The notes: generated by a model from the sequence alone, not told the origin. DNA of 64,000 nucleotides from an uncultured Clostridium sp. (GCA_902493795.1 CABUQZ010000002.1:45972-109971); one strand, 5' to 3'; counted from the stretch's first letter, positions 43,692-53,062 are shown. Numbers and translations: made by a program.

Positions 43692-44933
43692 ATGATGAAC
43701 AATAAAAGATTTAATGTATATAGAATTCTAACAGTAATTAGTCTTTTAGTTGTTCCTTTATTATTATCTTTTTTTATTATAGTTTTAAATAATTACGAAA
43801 AATTTACTTCTTTATTTAAAACAATTGTTTTATTGTCTGTTGTTGTTTTTATTGTTATTTTAGTAATATGTTTTATAAGTTTATTAAAAGGAAAAAGAAT
43901 AATTAATAATAAACATTTATTTAGGAAAATATCATTTTCATTATTATTTCTAATTTATTTTTCTGAAATAGGAATTATGGTTAATTTTGTTTATTATAAT
44001 GATGTTTTTAAAGAGTGGCTTATTACTTCTAGTTATAACTCAATTAATTATCAAGATTTAGCATCAAAAATATATAGTCAGTATACTATAGATAATGTTA
44101 TTAAGGATGAAAACTTTGAAAAAGAAGAATTAATTGATTTTGATGTTGATTATGATATTAATATGTATGACAATAAGTACGAAAAGGAAATATTAGAAAG
44201 AGAAGAAGGTGTTCTTTATAAAATTATTAAAATAAGTGGAACTACTAGTGGAACAGGTGCAAAATATGTTGGGTATATGGCAGTTGTTTATGATCCTTCT
44301 CATGTTCATCTTGCAAAAAGTATTGGTGCTGGTACGTTTGAGGGGTCTTATGGAGAAACACTTGCTACAATAGCTAATAAAAATAATGCTTTAGTTGCTA
44401 TTAATGCTGGTGGATTTTATGATCCTAACTGGAATAGCAATGGAGGTATTCCTCATGGAGATGTATTTATAAATGGAAAACTTGATTCTACTTTTCGAAG
44501 AGGTGGATTTGGTGGAGGATTAATTGGATTTACCAAAGACAATAGATTAGTTGTTAAAAGAATGTCTACTGAAGAAGCTATTAATATGGGAATAAGAGAT
44601 GCAGTTGATTGGGGTCCATTTTTAATTGTCGATGGTAAGAATCAATATGAAAATGAATATACCTACTGGGAGTGTGGAAGATCTGCAATTGCTCAAAGAG
44701 AAGATGGAATAGTTTTACTATTAGTAATTGATAATTTACAAAAACATTCTAAGGGAGTTAGTTATAAAGACTTGGCTGATATTTTACAAAGATATGGTGC
44801 TATAAATGCTGCAAACCTCGATGGTGGAACTTCTACTTCAATGGTTGAAAAAGGAAAATATATTAATTCGCCATGGAATGGATATAGACCTACTTTTAGA
44901 TGGCTTCCAAATGCTTGGGTTGTAACAGAATAA
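43692..44933 (+). CDS. membrane-anchored phosphodiester glycosidase family protein (NAGPA domain)
   Basis: 413 residues. Three membrane segments in 1-105, then an extracytoplasmic domain of the NAGPA/phosphodiester glycosidase family: GYMAVVYDPSHVHLA, ALVAINAGGFYDPNW, GVFING-like GDVFINGKLD, WGPFLIVDGK, and NLDGGTSTSMV near the end. The family includes enzymes that remove N-acetylglucosamine from phosphodiester links and wall- or exopolysaccharide-processing proteins. AGGAGG is upstream; ATG at 43695 is an equal alternative. Confidence 0.9.
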   Translation: MMNNKRFNVYRILTVISLLVVPLLLSFFIIVLNNYEKFTSLFKTIVLLSVVVFIVILVICFISLLKGKRIINNKHLFRKISFSLLFLIYFSEIGIMVNFVYYNDVFKEWLITSSYNSINYQDLASKIYSQYTIDNVIKDENFEKEELIDFDVDYDINMYDNKYEKEILEREEGVLYKIIKISGTTSGTGAKYVGYMAVVYDPSHVHLAKSIGAGTFEGSYGETLATIANKNNALVAINAGGFYDPNWNSNGGIPHGDVFINGKLDSTFRRGGFGGGLIGFTKDNRLVVKRMSTEEAINMGIRDAVDWGPFLIVDGKNQYENEYTYWECGRSAIAQREDGIVLLLVIDNLQKHSKGVSYKDLADILQRYGAINAANLDGGTSTSMVEKGKYINSPWNGYRPTFRWLPNAWVVTE

Positions 44934-44953
44934 TAATAATAATATATATAAAG

Positions 44954-44977
44954 AAAATCTCAGTTGAGATTTTTTTT
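44954..44977 (+). terminator. Rho-independent terminator
   Basis: AAAATCTC - AGTT - GAGATTTT followed by Ts. Confidence 0.82.
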
Positions 44978-45082
44978 GATGTGTAAATGTTTTTTGAAGA
45001 TAACTACTACAAAATAAGTTTTTGATTAGTCTTTGAAATAGTTTAATGAAAAGGTTATAAAGAAAGAATCTTATATGACATA

Positions 45083-45091
45083 TGTTATAAT
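45083..45091 (+). promoter_or_regulatory. extended -10 promoter
   Basis: TGT-TATAAT. The distance to the ATG at 45193 is about 100 bases, longer than other leaders here; the leader contains an open frame without a start codon. Confidence 0.5.
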
Positions 45092-45192
45092 AGAAAAAAG
45101 ATGGGAAAAGTTATTCTACTGATACTTTAGATACTAAAGGAATATTAGATAGAAATAAACTTACGAATATATGGAATGAAGGAGGTAAAATA

Positions 45193-45726
45193 ATGAAAAT
45201 ATTAATTGGAACAAAGAATCCAGGAAAAATAGAAGGTGCTAAAGAGGCATTTAAAAAATATTTTGATGATTTTGATATTGAAGGAATTTCTGTTTCATCA
45301 GATGTTAGTGAAGAACCAGTAAATAATGAAATCTATGAAGGTGCTAGAAATCGTGTTAATAATTTAATAGAATATGCTAGAAAAAATGAAATAGAAGCTA
45401 GATACTTTTTAGGTGTGGAATCTGGAATTACTAATTTATTAGGTAAGTGGATTATTATTAGTGTTGCTGTTATTAAAGATAAAAATGGTTATGAAAGTTG
45501 GGGAACAAGCTCCGGTTATCCTGTTCTTAATAAATATGTAGATGAAATTATATCAACAGATTTAGGTAAGGTTATGGATAAAATATTTGAACATAATGAC
45601 TTAAGAAGTAGCATAGGGGGAATTAGTTTTGTTACTAATGGAGTAATTAGTAGAATAGATTTAACAAGAGATGAATTTATAATGGCACTTTCTCAGCATA
45701 TAAATAACGTTTGGAATGACAAGTAA
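45193..45726 (+). CDS. DUF84/YjjX-family inosine/xanthosine triphosphatase
   Basis: 177 residues. Likely hydrolyses non-canonical ITP and XTP (house-cleaning). Family pattern: ILIGTKNPGKIEGAKEAF with the N-P-x-K phosphate-binding segment, VSEEPVNNEIYEGARNR, FLGVESGI, GTSSGYPVL, and DLRSSIGGISFVTNG. GGAGG precedes the start. Substrate assignment rests on the family only. Confidence 0.92.
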   Translation: MKILIGTKNPGKIEGAKEAFKKYFDDFDIEGISVSSDVSEEPVNNEIYEGARNRVNNLIEYARKNEIEARYFLGVESGITNLLGKWIIISVAVIKDKNGYESWGTSSGYPVLNKYVDEIISTDLGKVMDKIFEHNDLRSSIGGISFVTNGVISRIDLTRDEFIMALSQHINNVWNDK

Positions 45727-45756
45727 TTATTAAAAATAAAAATCTTGTAAAATAAA

Positions 45757-45803
45757 ACAACCACAAAGTGGTTGTCGAATGAAATAAACTTCATTCTTTT
45801 TTT
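45757..45803 (+). terminator. tandem-hairpin terminator
   Basis: ACAACCAC - AAA - GTGGTTGT, then GAATGAA - ATAAAC - TTCATTC with seven Ts. It also lies beyond the stop of the convergent permease gene. Confidence 0.85.
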
Positions 45804-45812
45804 GTATATATT

Positions 45813-46604
45813 TTATTTGTTTAGTTTGAAAATTACTTTTTCAATTTTAAGTAAGACATAATATATAAGATAAGATATAACTCCTAGGATAAATACACTT
45901 GTAATTACTAGATTGATATTAAATACTTGAGAACCATACATAATTAGATATCCCAATCCTTTTTTTGATACAAGTAGTTCTCCCATGATTACTCCAATTA
46001 AAGACATACTTATATTTATTTTAAATGTATTAAATATATTACCAAGATTGTGTGGTATTACTGCTTTAGTTAGAATTTGCATTTTAGTTGCTTTAAAACA
46101 TTTTAGTAAAGTTATGTAGTTTTCTTCAGTTTTTATGAAGCTATTGTAAATGTTAATGATACTTATAATTAACGATATCATTAAAGCCATAACTATTATT
46201 GAGTTTGTACTTGCTCCAACCCATATAATTATTAATGGTCCTAAAGCAACTTTTGGAAGAGAATTAAGTACAGTTAGAAATGGATCGACAATATCAGCTA
46301 AAGTTTTATTTAGCCATAGTATACAGGCTATAAAAAGACCTACTATTGATGCAATTAGAAAACTAATAATTGTCTCATATAAAGTAACCCAAATGTGTTC
46401 AAATAAATCATTACTACTTAGATTTATTAATGTATTTACTATGTTTTTTGGTGATGAAAATAAGAATGTGTTTATAATATTTAAATCTGCTAGTAACTCC
46501 CATATCGCAATAAACAAAATTATTACAAGAATTTGAATTGTTATGATAAATCTTTTTCTTTTTTTTCTCTTTTTTAGAAATTCGATATGTTCCTTGCTAT
46601 ACAT
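45813..46604 (-). CDS. ABC transporter permease, NitT/TauT (SsuC/ThiX-like) type
   Basis: 263 residues, about six membrane segments. The BPD-permease coupling region is KCFKATKMQILTKAVIPHNLGNIFNTFKINIS with the EAA-like loop, and the N-terminal part has SSPKNIVNTL typical of the aliphatic sulfonate/nitrate/thiamine-pyrimidine group. Start overlaps the ATPase stop by 8 bases. Substrate unclear; without a working binding protein it may be idle. Confidence 0.92.
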   Translation of the reverse strand: MYSKEHIEFLKKRKKRKRFIITIQILVIILFIAIWELLADLNIINTFLFSSPKNIVNTLINLSSNDLFEHIWVTLYETIISFLIASIVGLFIACILWLNKTLADIVDPFLTVLNSLPKVALGPLIIIWVGASTNSIIVMALMISLIISIINIYNSFIKTEENYITLLKCFKATKMQILTKAVIPHNLGNIFNTFKINISMSLIGVIMGELLVSKKGLGYLIMYGSQVFNINLVITSVFILGVISYLIYYVLLKIEKVIFKLNK

Positions 46605-47346
46605 TTATATCAAGATCCTTCCATATTTTTTCATAGTAACAATTAAATTCTTCTGTTTTTCTGTTTTCTATTGGCATTTTTCTATTTTTATATTCAATAT
46701 TATGAATTACTTTAACTATTGATGGCCTTTTGGATAATACTACAATTCTATCTGAAATACTTATTGCTTCTCCTAGATCATGAGTTACCATAATTGCTGT
46801 TTTTTTCTCTTCTTTGATTATTTTATATAAGTCATTTGATAATTGTAGTCTTGTTTGATAATCAAGTGCTGATAGTGGTTCATCAAGAAGAAGTAAATCT
46901 GGATCAGTAGCGAGTGTTCTTATTAGAGCGACTCTTTGTTTCATACCTCCTGATAAAGAGGATGGATACTTATTTATAAATTCTTTTAGTCCATATTTTT
47001 CTAAGAGTGTTATTACTCTTTTTCTTTTTTCTTCTGTTAAAGTGTTTTCTATTTCAGGACCTATCAAGCAATTTTCAAGGACAGTTCTCCAGGGAAAAAG
47101 TGAATCTTTTTGTAGCATGTATCCTATTTTTAAATTATTTTTATGAAATATAATTTCTCCATCACTTTTATTTTCTAAATTAGCAAGTATAGAAAGAAGA
47201 GTAGATTTACCACATCCAGATGTACCTACTATAGATATGAATTCATTTTCATAGACATTTAAAGATAAATCTTTTATTGCAAGTGTTTCACTTTCTTTAT
47301 CATGATAATACTTTTTTAAATTTTTAATTTCTAATATTTTTTTCAT
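46597..47346 (-). CDS. ABC transporter ATP-binding protein, NitT/TauT type
   Basis: 249 residues. Walker A GTSGCGKST, Q-loop LQKDSLFPWRTVLEN (the LFPW segment is typical of the SsuB/TauB group), signature LSGGMKQRVALIRT, Walker B LLLLDEPLSALD, H-loop VTHDLGEA. All catalytic residues present. Its ATG overlaps the stop of the binding-protein remnant (ATGA). Confidence 0.94.
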   Translation of the reverse strand: MKKILEIKNLKKYYHDKESETLAIKDLSLNVYENEFISIVGTSGCGKSTLLSILANLENKSDGEIIFHKNNLKIGYMLQKDSLFPWRTVLENCLIGPEIENTLTEEKRKRVITLLEKYGLKEFINKYPSSLSGGMKQRVALIRTLATDPDLLLLDEPLSALDYQTRLQLSNDLYKIIKEEKKTAIMVTHDLGEAISISDRIVVLSKRPSIVKVIHNIEYKNRKMPIENRKTEEFNCYYEKIWKDLDINV

Positions 47347-47800
47347 TTCTTATATATTAATTCTTTGTATGGCACTTTTTCGTCAAGTTCATTAGCATTT
47401 ATCATAATATCTTGTAAGTGATTGAAAGACTCTTCTTTAAATTCTGTTGTTTCTGGCCATACGTCTTGTTTTTTATATCTGTCTATTACTTTTATTAAGT
47501 CTTCTTTTTTAGTATCTGGGAAAAAGCTTTGTATTGATTCAGCGATTTCTTCGCTACTACTTTCATGAACATAATCTAATCCTTTTTGAATTGCTCTATT
47601 AAATTTTTCTATTACTTCAGGGTTATTTTCAATGTAACTTATTCTAGCACTATAAGATGTGTATGGAACAATTCCTCCTAACTCCCCAACACTTGCTACA
47701 ACATAACCTAAACCTTGATTTTCTATGTCTGTTGCGTTAGGTTCTCTTAGTGCGGAAATAGGAAGTTACCTGTTTTTTTAAGTATATTTATATGATATTT
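47343..47800 (-). pseudogene. C-terminal fragment of NitT/TauT-type substrate-binding protein, frameshifted
   Basis: On the minus strand an open frame from about 47757 to the TGA at 47345-47343 encodes SALREPNATDIENQGLGYVV, then VPYTSYSARISYIENNPEVI and ELDEKVPYKELIYKK, the C-terminal half of a NMT1/THI5-like binding protein. Just upstream the reading continues in another frame as INILKKTGNFL (about 47760-47800), so one base has been lost near 47757. The N-terminal half with the lipoprotein signal is absent: sequence beyond about 47.83 kb is unrelated. The boundary is approximate. Confidence 0.8.
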
Positions 47801-47916
47801 AGCGATGATTTCTAGGAAAAACAATATTTTTTTAGTATAATTTATATAGAGGTAAAAATGGAATATTAAGATGTTTCTTGATTTATGAATATGACAAACT
47901 TATATATGGTTGCACA

Positions 47917-48045
47917 ATGAATGAATTAATTGACTATATTTTAGAAAATACAAAAGAAGTTGAAATAAATAGAGAGGAGATTAGCTATGAAAAACAATAT
48001 GATTATATATGTGTCCAAAGATGGCAATATAAAAGTAGATGTTAG
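47917..48045 (+). CDS. possible small protein overlapping rhuM start
   Basis: 42 residues from ATG 47917 (MNELIDYILENTKEVEINRE), running into rhuM in another frame. The frame is open further upstream (from about 47855) but no better start or ribosome binding site is present. It might be the end of a broken small gene. Low confidence. Confidence 0.25.
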   Translation: MNELIDYILENTKEVEINREEISYEKQYDYICVQRWQYKSRC

Positions 48046-48964
48046 TATTCAAAATGAAGATATATGGATGAGCCAAGATGTAATGGCTAAGCTTTATGAT
48101 ACTACTAAACAAAATGTTAGTTATCATCTAAATAATATTTTTAAAGAAGAAGAACTTATCAAAGACTCAGTTGTCAAGGATTTCTTGACAACTGCTAGTG
48201 ATGGTAAAAATTACAATGTTTTACACTACAATTTAGATGCAATTATTGCTGTTGGATATAGAATTAACTCAAAAAAGGCAACTGAATTTAGAATATGGGC
48301 AACTAGAGTTTTAAAAGAATATATGATTAAAGGTTTTGCTTTAAATGATGAAAAATTAAAGAATAATGGTGAAAGTCCTTACTTTGAAGAATTACTTGCT
48401 AGAATTCGTGATATTAGATCTTCAGAAAAAATATTTTGGAGAAAGGTATTGGATATTTATGCTACAAGTATTGATTATGACCCTAAGAACAAATTATCAG
48501 TAGATTTTTTTAAAACTGTGCAAAACAAAATGCACTATGCTACTCATGGTAATACTGCTGCTGAGGTAATATTTTATAGAGTTGATTCCAATAAAGAAAA
48601 TTTAGGACTTACCAATTTTAAAGGAAATTATCCAACAAGAAGTGAAATTGAAATAGCTAAAAACTATTTGACTCATGAAGAACTTAATATTTTAAACAGA
48701 ATGGTATCAGCCTATTTAGATATTGCTGAAATTAATGCGCTAGATAGGCATCCAATGACAATGCAAGATTGGGTTAATGAACTTGATTCATTTTTAAAGA
48801 TGACAAGAAAAGATATTTTAAAAAATGGTGGAAAAATATCTCATAGTCAAGCATTGAAAAAAGCTCATGAAGAATATGATAAGTATATGCAAGAACATTT
48901 AACTACTGCTGAGCAAGATTATTTAGATGTATTAAATAAAGAAATAGAAGAAATTGACAAATAA
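47987..48964 (+). CDS. RhuM family protein
   Basis: 325 residues. Clear RhuM family pattern: IIYVSKDGNIKVDVSIQNEDIWMSQ, LYDTTKQNVSYHLNNIF (a helix-turn-helix-like DNA-binding segment), YNLDAIIAVGYRINSKKATEFRIWATRVLKEYMIKGF, and a C-terminal helical domain with NALDRHPMTMQDW. Originally named as a virulence protein, it is common on mobile elements, and the function is not established. GAGGAG precedes the start. A remnant of a paralogue follows at 49101. Confidence 0.92.
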   Translation: MKNNMIIYVSKDGNIKVDVSIQNEDIWMSQDVMAKLYDTTKQNVSYHLNNIFKEEELIKDSVVKDFLTTASDGKNYNVLHYNLDAIIAVGYRINSKKATEFRIWATRVLKEYMIKGFALNDEKLKNNGESPYFEELLARIRDIRSSEKIFWRKVLDIYATSIDYDPKNKLSVDFFKTVQNKMHYATHGNTAAEVIFYRVDSNKENLGLTNFKGNYPTRSEIEIAKNYLTHEELNILNRMVSAYLDIAEINALDRHPMTMQDWVNELDSFLKMTRKDILKNGGKISHSQALKKAHEEYDKYMQEHLTTAEQDYLDVLNKEIEEIDK

Positions 48965-49100
48965 GATTAAAAGTACAATTTGTTGGATGAATTTTAAAAG
49001 AAATATGACGATTTAAAAATCTAAATAGCAAATTATTAAATGATTTAGAGATGGTTTGTAAAAAAAGGAATGTTAAACTAATATATGAAAAAGCTATAAT

Positions 49101-49250
49101 GACATTAAAGTTGAAGTAATTTTACAAAATGAAATTGTTAGGATGAATTAAGAACAAATTAGCAAACTATATAATAAATCCTAGTCTACAATATATGAAC
49201 ATATAAAAAATATGGGAAATTTAAAATATAACATGTTTAAAATTAATCTT
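49101..49250 (+). pseudogene. rhuM-like N-terminal remnant
   Basis: Reading from 49101 gives DIKVEVILQNEIVRMN, stop, EQISKLYNKS, stop, STIYEHIKNMGNLKY. This lines up with residues about 14-52 of the RhuM protein just upstream (NIKVDVSIQNEDIWMSQ, AKLYDTTKQNVSYHLNNIF). Two in-frame stops and no continuation, so a decayed paralogue. The stretch 48965-49100 also looks like decayed coding DNA. Confidence 0.7.
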
Positions 49251-49372
49251 GTCTTTGTACAGTAAATTTGTAATATAATAATTATAGAAGGGAAATAATA
49301 CTAAAGTTGTTAATTCTTTTTTATCACATATTATTTTTTCAATTATAACTTAAAGTATTACAAATAAGAATA

Positions 49373-49930
49373 ATGGAATGTCCAAATTGTAAGTCAAAAC
49401 TTGTTAATAATTCCAAATGCTGTCCAAGGTGTGGATTGTTATTTAAATCTAATGATGTTGAAAAATATTCTCTAAGATACAATTCATACCTATTAGAACA
49501 ATATTTGTCTAAAAATCTAGATTCACGTTGATTTCCAAATCTATATTATATTTTATTTGGTTGGTATTATTCTATAATGAAAAAAATGATAAAAACATCG
49601 CTATACTTATTTTTTTGTTTTCTAATTTTCATTTTTGGAATATATAATATTGATGGAATAATACTTTTTTGTATCAAAATATATCCTGTTGGCTTTTCAT
49701 TTTTATTAATTTTGTTAGTTTTTATTATCAAGATGCATTTTAATATACTTACTAATTTAATTTACAGTGATTGTACAAATAAACTTTATAAAATAATAAA
49801 TTCTAATTCTAATATAAGCGAAGAGAAAATAATAAAAATTATTAAAAATGAGAATTCAAATAATATTTGTGGTCTAGTAATTGCTATAGTAGCAACAGTT
49901 TTTTTTCTTATTTTTAGCTTATTTTTTTGA
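49373..49930 (+). pseudogene. zinc-ribbon membrane protein gene interrupted by one in-frame TGA
   Basis: ATG 49373 opens MECPNCKSKL, NSKCCPRCGLLF (a CxxC...CxxC zinc ribbon) and SLRYNSYLLEQYLSKNLDSR, then TGA at 49529-49531. The same frame continues FPNLYYILFGWYYSIMKKMI and then two or three membrane segments to 49930 (the ATG at 49577 inside it has no ribosome binding site). Zinc-ribbon-plus-membrane proteins of this layout are one chain in related bacteria, so this is one gene with a nonsense mutation. If read as two products they would be 52 and 117 residues. Confidence 0.7.
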
Positions 49931-50078
49931 TAGTAAATGTATAATTTAGAAGTTTGTCTTAATTAGACTGACTTTTATTTTTATTTAAAAAAATATATAT
50001 GGCAAAGTAATAATATTGATTATTCAATAAAGAATTTTTTTTAGAATATTTTCATAGTTATAAGTAAGGTGATTAATT

Positions 50079-50255
50079 ATAGATTGTGTCAGTTTTATAA
50101 ATAACGTTGAAGTAAAAAAGAAGAACGAAAAAATTATTTTAGAAGTTGCACTTTCCTTAAATAAAGAATTATTCGATGAAAATATAATATCATATAAAAT
50201 TTATAAATATACTGAAGAGAATATTTTAAAAGAATTAAGAAAATATAATGTTTAG
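50079..50255 (+). CDS. possible small protein with ATA start, upstream of recombinase
   Basis: A 58-codon frame (xDCVSFINNVEVKKKNEKIIL to LKELRKYNV, stop 50253-50255) has AAGGTG well spaced before an ATA codon but no ATG, GTG or TTG start. It may be a gene whose start codon mutated. No family recognised. The rest of 49931-50281 shows nothing else. Confidence 0.3.
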   Translation: MDCVSFINNVEVKKKNEKIILEVALSLNKELFDENIISYKIYKYTEENILKELRKYNV

Positions 50256-50281
50256 TTTTGGGTTTGAAAGGAGGAGAAAAA

Positions 50282-51997
50282 TTGGATTTATATACTGTTC
50301 GAAAAGAGTTAAATATGGGAATACCACTTGCTAATATAAAACTTAGAGTAACAGATTATGCAAGGGTTTCAACAGATCATTTGGAACAAAAGAAGTCTCT
50401 TAAAAATCAAGTTGAACATTTTGAACAATATATAAAAGATAATCCCAATTGGACTTACATAACTGGTTATGTTGATGATGGAATAACAGGTACAAGTGAT
50501 ATAAAAAGAGATAATTTTATGCAGATGATTGAAGATGCCAGAAATGGAAAATTTGATTTAATTATTACTAAAGAGATATCTAGATTTTCAAGAAATACCC
50601 TTGATAGTATTAAATATACAAGAGAATTATTGTCTTATGGTGTTGCAGTTTTATTTGTTAATGATAATATTAATACCATTATGCCTGATTCTGAGCTTAG
50701 GTTAACTATAATGGCATCAATGGCACAAGATGAAATAAGAAGATTATCTGAACGTGTTAAGTTTGGGATGAACCAAGCTATTGAACGTGGTGAAGTTTTA
50801 GGAAATAATTTATTGTATGGGTATAAAAAAGATAAAGATACTGGTGTTTTAAATATAGTTTTAGATGAAGCTAAAGTAGTTAGAAAAATCTATGAATTAT
50901 ATGCTGTATCAGAATTATCATTATCTAAAATTGCAAAAATGTTAAACTCTCGTGGATTAAGAACCTATCAAGGAAACAAATGGTGTGTATCAACTATATC
51001 TAGAATGATAGAAAACCCCAAATATAAAGGATATTATTGTGGAAAGAAGTCAGAAATTATTGATTATATGACTAAAAAAGTAAAACACTTTGAAAAAGAT
51101 GATTGGATTACTTACGAAAATAAAGAAAAAATAATACCAATTGTAGATGATAATTTATGGGAAAGAGCAAATAAAAGATTACAATCACGTAAAAAAAATA
51201 TTAGTAACGTAATGAATAATTCTTTATATAAAAATCGATATTTGTATAGTTCTAAACTATATTGTCTAGAACATAACACTGTTTTTCATAGAAGACATTT
51301 TAGAAAGAAAACTAATGATATATCTTGGGTATGTAGTAATTATTTAAAAAAAGGAAAGATTAATTGTGATTCAGCTATATTAAGAGAATCGGAATTAAAT
51401 AGTATTTTTTATGATTTAATAGATAAGTTAGGTATTAATTTAAGTGATGTTTTAAAAGTTTTAATGCACAATTATTCTCAATTAGAAATAGATAATGGAA
51501 CTCAGGAAAAAATATCTATTAAGGAAAAAGAAATAAAAGAAGTAAATGATAAGAAAGACAAGTTATTAGAACTTAGTCTAAATAATAGTTTGTCAAATAT
51601 AGAGTTTGTTAATAGAAATGAATATTATAATGAAAGGTTAAAAATAATTACTAAAGAATTAAATGATTTATTAGAGGAAAGGAAAAGATTAGAAAAAGTG
51701 ACTAGTAATGACTTAAGATTAAAGAAGCTTGAATCAACTATAAAACTTAGAATTACTAATAAATCAATTTTAGATAGAGTTATTTATATATTACTTGATC
51801 ATATTATGGTATCAAAGATAAATGACTCAAAAAACAATATTTATTTACAAGTTTATTTATCCTATAAAAATGCTCAAAACTTTGAAAAATCAAATTGTAT
51901 TTTAAAAGAATCTTACGATTTTAAACGTGGATATGATACTGTTGCAACTAAAAGATATAATGTTTCATATTTAGTAAGATATTTCTTTTGTGAATAG
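50282..51997 (+). CDS. large serine recombinase (site-specific integrase)
   Basis: 571 residues. Resolvase catalytic domain with nucleophile Ser30 in YARVSTDHLEQ, GYVDDGITGT, ITKEISRFSRN (Arg pair) and MASMAQDEIRRLSERVKFG. Recombinase domain about 170-300 (YGYKKDKDTG, IARMLNSRG-like KIAKMLNSRGLRTYQGNKWCVSTISRMIENPKYKG). Zinc-ribbon part with CLEHN and CSNYLKKGKINCDS, and a coiled coil about 400-480. Start is TTG 50282, behind AAAGGAGG; the in-frame TTG at 50258 lies before that site. It marks an integrated element, but no transfer or phage genes remain nearby. Confidence 0.93.
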   Translation: MDLYTVRKELNMGIPLANIKLRVTDYARVSTDHLEQKKSLKNQVEHFEQYIKDNPNWTYITGYVDDGITGTSDIKRDNFMQMIEDARNGKFDLIITKEISRFSRNTLDSIKYTRELLSYGVAVLFVNDNINTIMPDSELRLTIMASMAQDEIRRLSERVKFGMNQAIERGEVLGNNLLYGYKKDKDTGVLNIVLDEAKVVRKIYELYAVSELSLSKIAKMLNSRGLRTYQGNKWCVSTISRMIENPKYKGYYCGKKSEIIDYMTKKVKHFEKDDWITYENKEKIIPIVDDNLWERANKRLQSRKKNISNVMNNSLYKNRYLYSSKLYCLEHNTVFHRRHFRKKTNDISWVCSNYLKKGKINCDSAILRESELNSIFYDLIDKLGINLSDVLKVLMHNYSQLEIDNGTQEKISIKEKEIKEVNDKKDKLLELSLNNSLSNIEFVNRNEYYNERLKIITKELNDLLEERKRLEKVTSNDLRLKKLESTIKLRITNKSILDRVIYILLDHIMVSKINDSKNNIYLQVYLSYKNAQNFEKSNCILKESYDFKRGYDTVATKRYNVSYLVRYFFCE

Positions 51998-52040
51998 CAA
52001 TTATATTAAATATTCATATATTAAAACTGGGAGGAAATAT

Positions 52041-52961
52041 ATGAAATTTAATTACCAGTTTGGGAATCAGTATTATACTTATAATAATCCTATTGGGATA
52101 CAAAGTACAAAGTATAATATTATGGCTCCTGAACAGTCTCAAGAAAATCAACCTGGTATGGAATACTTGATGAATCCAAGACCAATTTTTGATAATCCTA
52201 ATTACAAGGGAAGTAATAAGTTAAAAGGGAAAGTTGCTATTGTAACTGGTGGAGATAGTGGACTTGGAAGAAGTTGCGCTGTTGCGTTTGCAAAAGAAGG
52301 AGCATCTGTTGTAATACCTTATTATAATGAACATCGTGATGCAATGGAAACAAAAGAATACATTGAAAGATTAGGGGGAAATTGCCTTTTATTATCAGGA
52401 AATATTGCTGATAAAGCTTTTTCAAAGAAAATTGTACAAGAAACATTAAAAAAATTTGGAAAAATTGATATTTTAGTAAATAATGCAGGAGTTCAATATC
52501 AGCAAGATTATTTGGAATGTATTAGCGATGAGCAGTTTGACTGGACGATGAAGGTAAACGTATATGGAATGTTTTATCTTACAAGAGAAGTCTTACCATA
52601 TTTAAAATCAGGAGCATCGATTATTAATTTGACTTCAGTTACTTGTTTTTATGGAGATCCTCAATTAATTGATTATGTTACAACTAAACGAGCAATTGTT
52701 GGATTTACTAGAGCGCTTGCAAGAAACTTAGCCTTGAAAAATATAAGAGTTAATGCTATTGCACCAGGATTTTTTTGGACACCACTTCAACCAGCTTGTT
52801 GGGTAAAAGAAAAAATACCATCATTGGGTGCAGATGCTGCTATGGCAAGAGGTGCTATGCCTTATGAACTTGCTCCAACTTTTGTATTTTTAGCATCAGA
52901 TGACTCAAGTTATATGACAGGGCAAGTTATTCATAACAATGGTGGGCAAATTATGGGATAA
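52041..52961 (+). CDS. SDR family oxidoreductase (YhdF/GSP39-like)
   Basis: 306 residues. Long N-terminal extension (1-70, with QSQENQPGMEYLMNPRP) typical of the Bacillus YhdF/YghA group. Cofactor motif TGGDSGLGRS, NNAG in ILVNNAGVQYQQ, catalytic Ser in INLTSVT, YxxxK as YVTTK, and C-terminal SYMTGQVIHNNGGQIMG. ATG 52041 follows GGAGG. It probably uses NADP(H) on a sugar alcohol or aldehyde; the substrate is unknown. Confidence 0.94.
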   Translation: MKFNYQFGNQYYTYNNPIGIQSTKYNIMAPEQSQENQPGMEYLMNPRPIFDNPNYKGSNKLKGKVAIVTGGDSGLGRSCAVAFAKEGASVVIPYYNEHRDAMETKEYIERLGGNCLLLSGNIADKAFSKKIVQETLKKFGKIDILVNNAGVQYQQDYLECISDEQFDWTMKVNVYGMFYLTREVLPYLKSGASIINLTSVTCFYGDPQLIDYVTTKRAIVGFTRALARNLALKNIRVNAIAPGFFWTPLQPACWVKEKIPSLGADAAMARGAMPYELAPTFVFLASDDSSYMTGQVIHNNGGQIMG

Positions 52962-53034
52962 AATATTATTAGATTTGATATATTGTCAATTCTTTTATTT
53001 TTGATATTAATTATCGTAAAACAATAAAAAAATA

Positions 53035-53062
53035 TTGAAATATAATATTTATGTGCTATTAT
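53035..53062 (+). promoter_or_regulatory. promoter of the DUF2975 operon
   Basis: TTGAAA at 53035-53040, 16-base spacer, TATTAT at 53057-53062 preceded by TGC (extended -10). Predicted leader only about 12 bases. Confidence 0.65.

Noticed and set aside
45100..45192. Open frame in line with the DUF84 gene, upstream of its ATG
   Set aside because: It has no start codon after the TAG at about 45091, and the ATG at 45193 has GGAGG and matches the family N-terminus.
49529..49531. TGA read as Trp (mycoplasma genetic code)
   Set aside because: secY and map end in TGA exactly where their families end, and Trp is written TGG throughout, so code 11 applies.
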